In this document: positions 1-6,579 of the stretch, in pieces
Layout: each line of letters begins with the position of its first letter
How positions within the stretch are numbered: the stretch's first letter is position 1
NCBI GenBank assembly: GCA_946040795.1
Contig: CAMGCK010000002.1
Span: forward strand, 1-64,000
DNA from: an uncultured Lachnospiraceae bacterium
GTDB taxonomy: Bacteria > Bacillota > Clostridia > Lachnospirales > Lachnospiraceae
Length of the DNA stretch: 64,000 bases
Direction of reading: 5' to 3'
The notes under the pieces: model-generated
Told to the model about the DNA's origin: nothing
What the model saw: only the letters and a program-made list of their open reading frames with translations
Database searches by the model: none
Program-made: the position numbers and the translations under genes

Positions 1-160
1 CGCGGGTGTGTCCTCAGGGCTCTGCCCGTGAAAAGTTGCCACTATGAAACGTCCCGGGACACACGAAAGCCGAGACGGAGACGAGGGAACGTGTTCCGCA
101 GGAACCGCGGGTGTGTCCTCAGGGCTCTGCCCGTGAAAAGTTGCCACTATGAAACGTCCC
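1..160. repeat. intergenic direct repeat, 105-base period
   Basis: Bases 1-55 recur without mismatch at 106-160, so at least one and a half units of a 105-base tandem repeat are visible; the array may continue left of the window. The part between the two copies contains an inverted pair, gggacacac at 56-64 and gtgtgtcc at 111-118, plus a short ggaac/gttcc pair, so a transcript could fold. No credible gene occupies bases 1-182. The array lies just downstream of the GH43 gene that ends at 183. I do not recognise the family; it could be a small REP-like intergenic element. Confidence 0.75.
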
Positions 161-182
161 CGTTGTCACCCGTAGTCACAAA

Positions 183-1829
183 TCATTCCACGTTCCTGGT
201 CTCATCCGCACAGTACTCGAAGAAGTCAAAGTCCGCGTACTTCTCGTGCTTCACACTGTCCACGCAGATCAGGCCGACCATCGCCCCGGTAAATTCACCG
301 TACTTGCAGTATTCATCGGAATACCTGGTCGTATCAAAATCCGGACCGATCTTCGTGTAATTCTCGCCGTCCGTACTGTAAGAGAACCAGGAACGACGTC
401 CTTCAATATTCAGACGGAACCAGATGGGACCATCGTCCACCGGCGTACGGGTATCCAGCATCTCCGTCTTTTCGCCGTTCTCCAGCTGAATTATGCCGAT
501 GGCACTCTGTCCCAGCGTCTCAGACGGATACTTGCGAAGGTAAGCGGAGTTCATGTTATCGTAATACAGGATCAGACCGGCATTATGCTGATAGACCTCC
601 GGCTTGAATTCCATCTTTGTGGTAACCTGCGCATAGACGGAGGTCAGACGATGTGCGAGCAGGCTCACCCGGTTCATGGAAGACTGCGATTCCTGACCAC
701 TAAGACGCAGATAACCCGGACGGGAAGTCAGATCCACAAAGCGGTTCGGCATGATACGCGGTGATGTATAGGTCTTGCGGAGCTCGGTCGAATCAAAATC
801 ATCACGCTCCGGAAGTACCGGCAGCGGGTGCTCGGGAAGCATGCTCTCTTCACAGAACGCATCAGCCAGACGGCCGCCGCCCTTCTTGCGAAGCCAACCA
901 TCCTCCGTCCATTCCATCTTCTGGATGGCGGTCTCACGACCCAGCGTGCAGCGCAGTTCCGGCACGAAGGGACGGGAACACAGATGTACCAGATAAGTCT
1001 CACCGGTGGGAAGATCCACGTAGCTTCCGTGACCGGCCTTCTGTAAAAGATTGTCCGGATTGAAGTACCTGGGCTTTAAATGGTCCGGATCGTGACGCTC
1101 ATAAGACGGCGTGGGAACAGCGGTCATGATCGGATTCTCCGGATCACCGACGTACGGGCCCCATACATTGTCCGCACGGCCCATGGTAACGCAGTGATTG
1201 TAACCGGTACCGCCCTCTGCACACATGATATAGTACTTGCCGTTCTTCTTGGTCAGATGCGGAGCTTCGATGCATCCGCGATCCGTACCGCCGCGCCAGA
1301 TGCGCTTGGGGTAGCCGATGACCTTCTTTTCTTCCGGAGAATACTCGATCAGGCAGATGACACCGGGCTCTTCATAACCTTTACGGGTCTCCCACTCCAG
1401 CGATACTATGTACTTTCTGCCGTCATCATCGTGCAGAATGGACGCGTCAAAGCCTGCGGAATGCAGATATACAGGCTCACTCCACGGACCCTCGATGTTT
1501 TTTGCGGTGATCAGATAGTTGTCCACATCAAAATAACGCGCATTCATGTTGTTCATGACGCCGTAGATGACATAGAACTGGTCCTCAGCCTCGCAGTAGG
1601 TCAGGCACGGAGCCCAGATACCCTTTGCAGAGGGCAGATTCTTTAAGTTCAGCTGTTCATCATCTGTCAGAACATGCGTGTAAAGCTCCCAGTTCTTCAG
1701 ATCATAGGAACGATAGATTGGAATACCGGGGAACCACTCAAAGGTAGAGGTTGCAAGGTAGTACGCATCGCCTTTGCGGCAGATGCAGGGATCCGGATTG
1801 AAGCCCGGGATGATGGGGTTCTGAATCAT
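183..1829 (-). CDS. GH43 beta-xylosidase / alpha-L-arabinofuranosidase
   Basis: A 548-residue glycoside hydrolase of family 43, resembling the XynB-type beta-xylosidases (about 535-560 residues) that release xylose from xylo-oligosaccharides inside the cell. The five-bladed propeller fills roughly residues 1-320. The likely catalytic triad is visible: base Asp13 in NPDPC, Asp128 in GFDAS and acid Glu188 in GCIEAP, spaced as in XynB enzymes. Residues of about 340-545 look like the usual C-terminal beta-sandwich. There is no signal peptide. The start is fixed by AAGGAGG six bases ahead of the ATG. It lies downstream of a sulfatase in the same direction, and its first 140 bases are duplicated just upstream. 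Substrate preference between xyloside and arabinoside cannot be read from sequence. Confidence 0.9.
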   Translation of the reverse strand: MIQNPIIPGFNPDPCICRKGDAYYLATSTFEWFPGIPIYRSYDLKNWELYTHVLTDDEQLNLKNLPSAKGIWAPCLTYCEAEDQFYVIYGVMNNMNARYFDVDNYLITAKNIEGPWSEPVYLHSAGFDASILHDDDGRKYIVSLEWETRKGYEEPGVICLIEYSPEEKKVIGYPKRIWRGGTDRGCIEAPHLTKKNGKYYIMCAEGGTGYNHCVTMGRADNVWGPYVGDPENPIMTAVPTPSYERHDPDHLKPRYFNPDNLLQKAGHGSYVDLPTGETYLVHLCSRPFVPELRCTLGRETAIQKMEWTEDGWLRKKGGGRLADAFCEESMLPEHPLPVLPERDDFDSTELRKTYTSPRIMPNRFVDLTSRPGYLRLSGQESQSSMNRVSLLAHRLTSVYAQVTTKMEFKPEVYQHNAGLILYYDNMNSAYLRKYPSETLGQSAIGIIQLENGEKTEMLDTRTPVDDGPIWFRLNIEGRRSWFSYSTDGENYTKIGPDFDTTRYSDEYCKYGEFTGAMVGLICVDSVKHEKYADFDFFEYCADETRNVE

Positions 1830-1862
1830 GATACCTCCTTCCGGTGATGTCTTTATTTTTAC

Positions 1863-1962
1863 CGTTTACTCTCTTCTTTATCAGTACGGTATTCTTCGTT
1901 TACTCTCTTCTTTATCAGCACGGTATTATCGTTTACTCTTTCTTTTTTGTCAGTACGGTATT
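1863..1962. repeat. triplicated 33-34-bp motif (first duplicate)
   Basis: Three imperfect tandem units beginning cgtttactc, the same array as at 2205-2304 shifted by 342 bases because it lies inside the tandem duplication. Read on the minus strand the unit is the 3' end of the sulfatase coding sequence with its stop codon. Confidence 0.8.
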
Positions 1963-2031
1963 GGCGTCCTTTGCACGAACCGCCTGTTCCATTTCCAGGC
2001 CGGTGGTGTAGTCCAGCTGGCGGCTCTCAAA
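1933..2031 (-). pseudogene. sulfatase 3' fragment (from duplication)
   Basis: A copy of the last 99 bases of the sulfatase gene, including its stop codon, produced by the 342-bp duplication. It has no start signal and is preceded directly by the GH43 5' fragment. Not expected to give a functional product. Confidence 0.8.
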
Positions 2032-2171
2032 CAGTTCTTCAGATCATAGGAACGATAGATTGGAATACCGGGGAACCACTCAAAGGTAGAGGTTGCAAGG
2101 TAGTACGCATCGCCTTTGCGGCAGATGCAGGGATCCGGATTGAAGCCCGGGATGATGGGGTTCTGAATCAT
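2032..2171 (-). pseudogene. GH43 5' fragment (from duplication)
   Basis: A perfect copy of the GH43 ribosome-binding site, start codon and first 46 codons. At the junction the reading frame runs into duplicated sulfatase sequence and stops at 1950, giving a potential 73-residue chimera. It could be translated because its Shine-Dalgarno sequence is intact, but it lacks two of the three catalytic residues. Confidence 0.8.
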
Positions 2172-2204
2172 GATACCTCCTTCCGGTGATGTCTTTATTT
2201 TTAC

Positions 2205-2304
2205 CGTTTACTCTCTTCTTTATCAGTACGGTATTCTTCGTTTACTCTCTTCTTTATCAGCACGGTATTATCGTTTACTCTTTCTTTTTTGTCAGTACGG
2301 TATT
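2205..2304. repeat. triplicated 33-34-bp motif at sulfatase gene end
   Basis: Units start at 2205, 2239 and 2272, each beginning cgtttactc and ending cagtacggtatt or a one-base variant. On the minus strand each unit reads as the codons for NTVLTKKKE or a decayed version, followed by TAA or its remnant. The sulfatase tail and stop codon therefore appear once in frame and twice more as relics downstream. Replication slippage is the simplest explanation. Confidence 0.8.
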
Positions 2305-3798
2305 GGCGTCCTTTGCACGAACCGCCTGTTCCATTTCCAGGCCGGTGGTGTAGTCCAGCTGGCGGCTCTCAAACTCTTCGTTTTCACGCTGACGGGTCAT
2401 GCCGGTATAGTCCCAGGTGGCCGGCCGCGCATCTTCTCTCCAGCTTCTCCGCTCCCACCAGTAACCGCGGAACGGATCGCGGGTCTCATTCATCCAGTTC
2501 AGGATCTCGTCATGAAGCCGGTTACGCACATCATGGTAAGCGGGATCCAGGATCAGATTCTTCATTTCATGCGGATCCTCCTGCATGTCATAAAGCTCGT
2601 CCTCGCACATCAGGTTGATCGTCATCTTATAACGGCCGTCATACACGCCTCGAAGGGGCTGGAAACCGCCAAAACCATCGTGGTCGATCTCATACCGGCT
2701 GAATTCCATGAACACCGGATGGGCCTCTTTTTCGCCTTTTAAGACCGGCTGCAGCGTCGTACCGTCCATCCAGCGGCCTTCGGGAAGACCAAAGAAATCC
2801 AGTACAGTGGGCGTGAGGTCGATGTGGCTGACCGGCGCTTTGAATACCGCGCCGTCCTCCGTGACACCCGGCCAGCGGATGAACATCGGAATATGCGTCA
2901 CTTCATCGTACAAGCACGGGCCTTTGCCGCACAGACGGTGCGCTGACATGGCGTCGCCGTGATCGGACGTATAGATGACCAGCGCGTCTTCTGCATCCTT
3001 TTTTGCTGCATCCAGCACGCGGCCGATCTCGCTGTCCACAAAAGCATTGCATCCCAGATAACGGCGGACTTCATCGCCGGTAATGGAATCCGGTGCCGGC
3101 TCGGTCAGTGCCGGGCCTGCCCAGGCCTTCTGAGACGCCGGCTTGTTTTCCAGCGTATCGTCCAGGCTTTCATAGCGCGGGAACTCATAGCCGTCAAACA
3201 TGGTATTATACGGCGGCGGACACAGGAACGGACCATGGGGTTCGTCATAAGATACCACCAGAAAATAATCCTCGTCCTTGTGTTTTTCAATGAAATCGAT
3301 CGCACGCTTTGTCACGCGGGACGCATAGGTAAACTCGCGTGTAATGCCGCCGGGGATATCGGAGGACTGGGGCTGACGGCTGAAATAACGTTCTTCCGGC
3401 GTCAGTTCATCCAGATAGCACTTCATGTCATACCAGTATTCCGGGTCATAGCCGTCGGGGCAGATACCCAGGCCGAAGTAGTCGCCGCCGTCCAGGTGCC
3501 ACTTGCCGATGTAAGCACAGTGCACGTTGTTCGGGGTCAGACGCTGGCCGACGGTGTGAACATTGGCGGAAAGCGCCATGCTGTTGGTCCAGCTGCCGTT
3601 GGAATGCGGATACAGTCCGGTAAAGAGCGCGGAACGCGCCGGGCCGCAGACCGGCTGGCAGGTGTAAGCGTTTTCAAAACGCATGGAACGCTCGGAAAAA
3701 GCGTCCAGGCAGGGAGTGTTGATGGAGGGGTTGCCGTAGCAGCCCACCATGTCCCAGCGCTGCGTGTCCGTCATGATGAGAATTGCCTGTTTTTTCAT
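2275..3798 (-). CDS. type I sulfatase
   Basis: A 507-residue arylsulfatase-family enzyme that would remove sulfate esters from sugars. The formylglycine signature is C-G-P-A-R at residues 51-55 within CQPVCGPARSALFTG, of the Cys type, so activation should need an anaerobic sulfatase-maturating enzyme encoded elsewhere. Asp11 in the N-terminal MTDTQ is a likely calcium ligand, and SDHGD in the second half matches the conserved metal-binding block. No signal peptide is visible, so it probably acts in the cytoplasm on imported sugars. A GAAAGGA sequence precedes the ATG. It is followed by the GH43 gene, which suggests joint use on a sulfated or mixed oligosaccharide. The precise substrate is unknown. 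Confidence 0.9.
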   Translation of the reverse strand: MKKQAILIMTDTQRWDMVGCYGNPSINTPCLDAFSERSMRFENAYTCQPVCGPARSALFTGLYPHSNGSWTNSMALSANVHTVGQRLTPNNVHCAYIGKWHLDGGDYFGLGICPDGYDPEYWYDMKCYLDELTPEERYFSRQPQSSDIPGGITREFTYASRVTKRAIDFIEKHKDEDYFLVVSYDEPHGPFLCPPPYNTMFDGYEFPRYESLDDTLENKPASQKAWAGPALTEPAPDSITGDEVRRYLGCNAFVDSEIGRVLDAAKKDAEDALVIYTSDHGDAMSAHRLCGKGPCLYDEVTHIPMFIRWPGVTEDGAVFKAPVSHIDLTPTVLDFFGLPEGRWMDGTTLQPVLKGEKEAHPVFMEFSRYEIDHDGFGGFQPLRGVYDGRYKMTINLMCEDELYDMQEDPHEMKNLILDPAYHDVRNRLHDEILNWMNETRDPFRGYWWERRSWREDARPATWDYTGMTRQRENEEFESRQLDYTTGLEMEQAVRAKDANTVLTKKKE

Positions 3799-3876
3799 GT
3801 TAAAGTCCTTTCATCAGGTTTACAGTATCAGTTTGTGACCGGTTTGGGATCAGCATTTCTGCCGCCCCCGGGTATT

Positions 3877-5028
3877 TTATATCAGGACCTGAAGGATCTC
3901 CGTCTCTTCATAGTCCGAATATTTCTGACGACGTCCGACGGTACACATGAGTACGATCACGATGACCGCAGACAGAACGATCGGGATCAGCATCAGATAG
4001 ACCCGATCATCTCCGATGAGCATCCGGTTATTGTAAAAATTGAAAAGATCCACCAGAAGGATCTGAATAAGGGCGCCGATACACATGATCAGCATTCCGG
4101 GATTCCGGAAGGTCTGACGGTTGGCGTCCGGAATGTCCGGCCGTTCCAGCCGGAACATCGGGTGATTCTTCATGGCAAATGCCACAATGAGTCCCACGCC
4201 GACCAGCACAAGTACCGCGTAATTCCAGTAGAACCAGATATCCACACCGAAGATCGCAAACAGTTCCGGCAGGGTGGCCGTCAGATTGATCATGCCATGT
4301 AAAAGGATCGTATACAGGATGCGGCCGGTATAGCGGTAAATGCAGGCAAACAGCAGGCCGATGTTGAAAGCCAGCAGAAACTGCGCACTGTTTCCGTGCA
4401 TCAGGCCGAACAGCATGGCCGTCACAAAGGCCGAAACGACAGAACCGTAATGGCCGGTCGCGTCGATCAGTGTTTTTCTGAAAGCCAGTTCCTCCACGAT
4501 CGGAGCGCCGAGGACCGCGTACAGATAATAGGCGTAGATCCCTTTTCCGGCAATGTCCGACAGTCCGGCACTTTCCACCTCCAGCCCGAAAAACACGGTA
4601 ATGTTGCCGACCGCCGCGCCGATACCCCACAGACCGTATGCCATGAAGACCACTGCAATCACCTCGCGCGCTGTCAGTTTCCGCAGGGTTTCCGGCGCGA
4701 TCCGTGTCCGAGCCGTGATTTTACGCATAATGAGGATGCCCAGAAGCGACCCCGCAAAAGAACCCGCGAGAAGTCCCACAAAACACCAGACAATGAGGTC
4801 CGCATTCTGGATAAAGCCGCCGATCAGGCGCAGGGTCTCAAGCGGGGACGCGTTTTCCATCGCCTGCTCCAGCTGCTCCAGATCCATCATGTATGCCAGT
4901 GGTTCTTTGATGAAATAATGCAGCATGCTTCCCAGTGCAGCGATCACTGCGCCAACGATCTGACCGAGGATCATCATGCCGTTCAGGGCAAGGAGCGAAA
5001 AACCGGTTCTGTTGTAAGCACTTTTCAT
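3877..5028 (-). CDS. CPBP-family intramembrane metalloprotease
   Basis: A 383-residue polytopic membrane protein. The C-terminal half carries the CPBP (Abi/CAAX protease-like) motifs: Glu179-Glu180 with Arg184 (EELAFR), His211 in FGLMHGN and His244 with Asn248 (HGMIN), all on predicted membrane segments. Such proteins are glutamic or metallo-type intramembrane proteases, often linked to bacteriocin self-protection or maturation of membrane-bound peptides. Its start overlaps the end of the upstream methyltransferase gene by four bases (ATGA), so the two are translationally coupled. No bacteriocin gene is seen nearby, so its target is unknown. Confidence 0.88.
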   Translation of the reverse strand: MKSAYNRTGFSLLALNGMMILGQIVGAVIAALGSMLHYFIKEPLAYMMDLEQLEQAMENASPLETLRLIGGFIQNADLIVWCFVGLLAGSFAGSLLGILIMRKITARTRIAPETLRKLTAREVIAVVFMAYGLWGIGAAVGNITVFFGLEVESAGLSDIAGKGIYAYYLYAVLGAPIVEELAFRKTLIDATGHYGSVVSAFVTAMLFGLMHGNSAQFLLAFNIGLLFACIYRYTGRILYTILLHGMINLTATLPELFAIFGVDIWFYWNYAVLVLVGVGLIVAFAMKNHPMFRLERPDIPDANRQTFRNPGMLIMCIGALIQILLVDLFNFYNNRMLIGDDRVYLMLIPIVLSAVIVIVLMCTVGRRQKYSDYEETEILQVLI

Positions 5029-5870
5029 GTTGATCCTCCCTTGTTCCTTCCGGAGAGACTGTAAAAAACAACTGCGCTGGCCGCTGCAACATTCAGCGAG
5101 TCCACACCGTTTGTCATCGGGATGCAGACGGTATAGTCACAGGCATCCAGCGTTTCATCGGTCAGACCGTCACCTTCATTACCGAGGATGACCGCCAGCC
5201 TGTCTTCTGCTTTGAGGCGTGGATCATCCACCGCACAGGAATCCGTCCTGAGAGCCATGGCCGCGGACTTAAACCCCATCGTCTTTAAAAGCGCCATGTC
5301 CGTCCGGTCCTTCCTCCCGTCCGTTTCCGGGAGATAGGTCCAGGGGATCTGGAATACCGTTCCCATGCTGACACGCGCAGACCGGCGATACAGGGGATCA
5401 CTGCAGGACGGCGTCAGAAGCACCGCCTCCATGCCAAGCGCGGCGGCACTGCGGAAAATGGCACCCACATTGGTGGGATTGACCACATTTTCAAGGACAG
5501 CCACCCGATGCGCGTTCCGGATCAGATCTGCGGCATCCGGGAGATGCGGACGTTTCATGGCGCATAAGAGACCGCGGGTCAGATGAAACCCGGTAAGCGT
5601 GGAAAGGACCGCGTCCGGCGCGGTGTAAACGGGAACATCGCCTGCGTTTTCTAAAAGCTCCCTCGCTTCTCCGTTCAGATTGCTGCTGTCCGAAAGAAAC
5701 GATACCGGTTCGCAGCCGGATTGAATGGCCCGCGTAATGACCTTGGGACTCTCCGCAATGAACAGCCCGTCACAGGGTTCATATATGGTTTTTAACTGGT
5801 TTTCCGAGAGCGATGCATAGACGGAAAGCTCCGGCGATGCAAAGTCCCGGATCTCGATTCGGTTCATCAT
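5025..5870 (-). CDS. TrmH/SpoU-family RNA 2'-O-methyltransferase
   Basis: A 281-residue SPOUT methyltransferase expected to methylate the 2'-OH of a ribose in rRNA or tRNA using S-adenosylmethionine. The three SpoU motifs are present: NVVNPTNVGAIFRSA (Asn131 to Arg140), ILGNEGDGL and IPMTNGVDSLNVAAASAV near the C-terminus. The first 100 or so residues form the substrate-binding domain typical of the RlmB/TsnR-like group. Two ATG codons stand in tandem at 5870 and 5867, so the exact start is uncertain by one residue. It lies directly behind the HAD gene and overlaps the CPBP gene. The modified nucleotide cannot be named. Confidence 0.88.
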   Translation of the reverse strand: MMNRIEIRDFASPELSVYASLSENQLKTIYEPCDGLFIAESPKVITRAIQSGCEPVSFLSDSSNLNGEARELLENAGDVPVYTAPDAVLSTLTGFHLTRGLLCAMKRPHLPDAADLIRNAHRVAVLENVVNPTNVGAIFRSAAALGMEAVLLTPSCSDPLYRRSARVSMGTVFQIPWTYLPETDGRKDRTDMALLKTMGFKSAAMALRTDSCAVDDPRLKAEDRLAVILGNEGDGLTDETLDACDYTVCIPMTNGVDSLNVAAASAVVFYSLSGRNKGGST

Positions 5871-5871
5871 G

Positions 5872-5965
5872 TCAGTTCACGGTATGTGCACCAAAACGGG
5901 TGCGGTTTTCAAACATCATCAGGATCACGCTCTTATGATAGGGAACAAAAGTCCCGTCCTCGATC
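5872..5965 (-). other. out-of-frame C-terminal tail of HAD phosphatase
   Basis: In another minus-strand frame this stretch encodes a plausible HAD tail (...QRMPASETTENILSMIEDG..., then a further ~25 residues) ending in TGA at 5872-5874. That stop sits two bases before the methyltransferase start, as expected in an operon. Adding one base to the four-A run at 6010-6013 joins it to the HAD gene as LFQRMP. Either the gene is frameshifted or the base is missing in the assembly. Confidence 0.7.
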
Positions 5966-6575
5966 ATGGAAAGAATGTTTTCCGTGGTTTCAGAAGCGGG
6001 CATCCGCTGAAAAGATCACTTCGGATTCCGGCCTTTTCCGCGGCGATGACATTGGCCGGATTATCGTCGGTAAAACGGCACTCCGCGCGGTCCAGATTGT
6101 ATTTTTCAAGGATATACGCGAAGATTTCCGGAGAGGGCTTCACAATATGAAGCTTACCGGTACAGACGATTCCGTCAAACATTGAAAGAAGGGAACTAAG
6201 CTCCGGAACCTCCCGGTAATGCTCCTCAAAACGGACGGAAATATTGGAAAGAAGATACAGCTTATGCCCGTCTTCCTTCAGTTTTTTCAGATAATTCCGC
6301 ATGCCGGGAATCTCCGGAAGCACCTCATACCAGTGGGTGAGTACCGTCCATGCGGTTTCGTGGAATTCTTCCGGGATCCGGCTCCGGATCTCCGGCAGGA
6401 TCTCCTCTTCTGTAACGGTTCCGCGGTCCAGCTCGTCCCAGTATTTACGGTCAAAGATCACCGCCGCCGCCTGGCGCATGGAGTCTTCATCACAGCCGAT
6501 CGGCGCAAAATGCGCCATGATGAGTTCCGGATCAAAACGTACCAGTACATTTCCAAAATCAAAAATATAATTCAT
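5964..6575 (-). CDS. HAD-superfamily hydrolase (apparent frameshift)
   Basis: A haloacid-dehalogenase-type phosphatase. The nucleophile motif is IFDFGNVL at residues 3-10, with the Asp in position to form the phospho-enzyme; LLSNIS is motif II and the Lys in VKPSPEIF is motif III; FTDDNPANV is motif IV. I start it at MNYIFDFGN, four bases after the stop of the preceding gene and behind AGGTAAGAAC. As read it ends after 203 residues with SGCPLLKPRKTFFP, unlike relatives, in which GI...LFQ is followed by a tail. One extra base at the A run 6010-6013 restores that tail down to 5872. The substrate is unknown. Confidence 0.8.
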   Translation of the reverse strand: MNYIFDFGNVLVRFDPELIMAHFAPIGCDEDSMRQAAAVIFDRKYWDELDRGTVTEEEILPEIRSRIPEEFHETAWTVLTHWYEVLPEIPGMRNYLKKLKEDGHKLYLLSNISVRFEEHYREVPELSSLLSMFDGIVCTGKLHIVKPSPEIFAYILEKYNLDRAECRFTDDNPANVIAAEKAGIRSDLFSGCPLLKPRKTFFP

Positions 6576-6579
6576 GTTC

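Larger units (their letters stand above)
1690..2373. repeat. exact 342-bp tandem duplication
   Basis: Bases 1690-2031 and 2032-2373 are identical as far as I can read, and the match extends one more base (c) at the right edge, so the junction shows only one base of microhomology. The unit holds the 5' end of the GH43 gene, its ribosome-binding site, the intergenic region and the last ~100 bases of the sulfatase gene. Both full genes survive, one on each side. A recent duplication or an assembly error would look the same. Confidence 0.95.

Noticed and set aside
1..182. CRISPR array
   Set aside because: Only one and a half units with no spacer variation; the interval between repeat copies is not spacer-like and no cas gene is present.
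2959..4302. Long open frame on the plus strand opposite the sulfatase and CPBP genes
   Set aside because: It is antisense to two well-supported genes, has no ribosome-binding site and no recognisable domain; such frames are common at this GC content.
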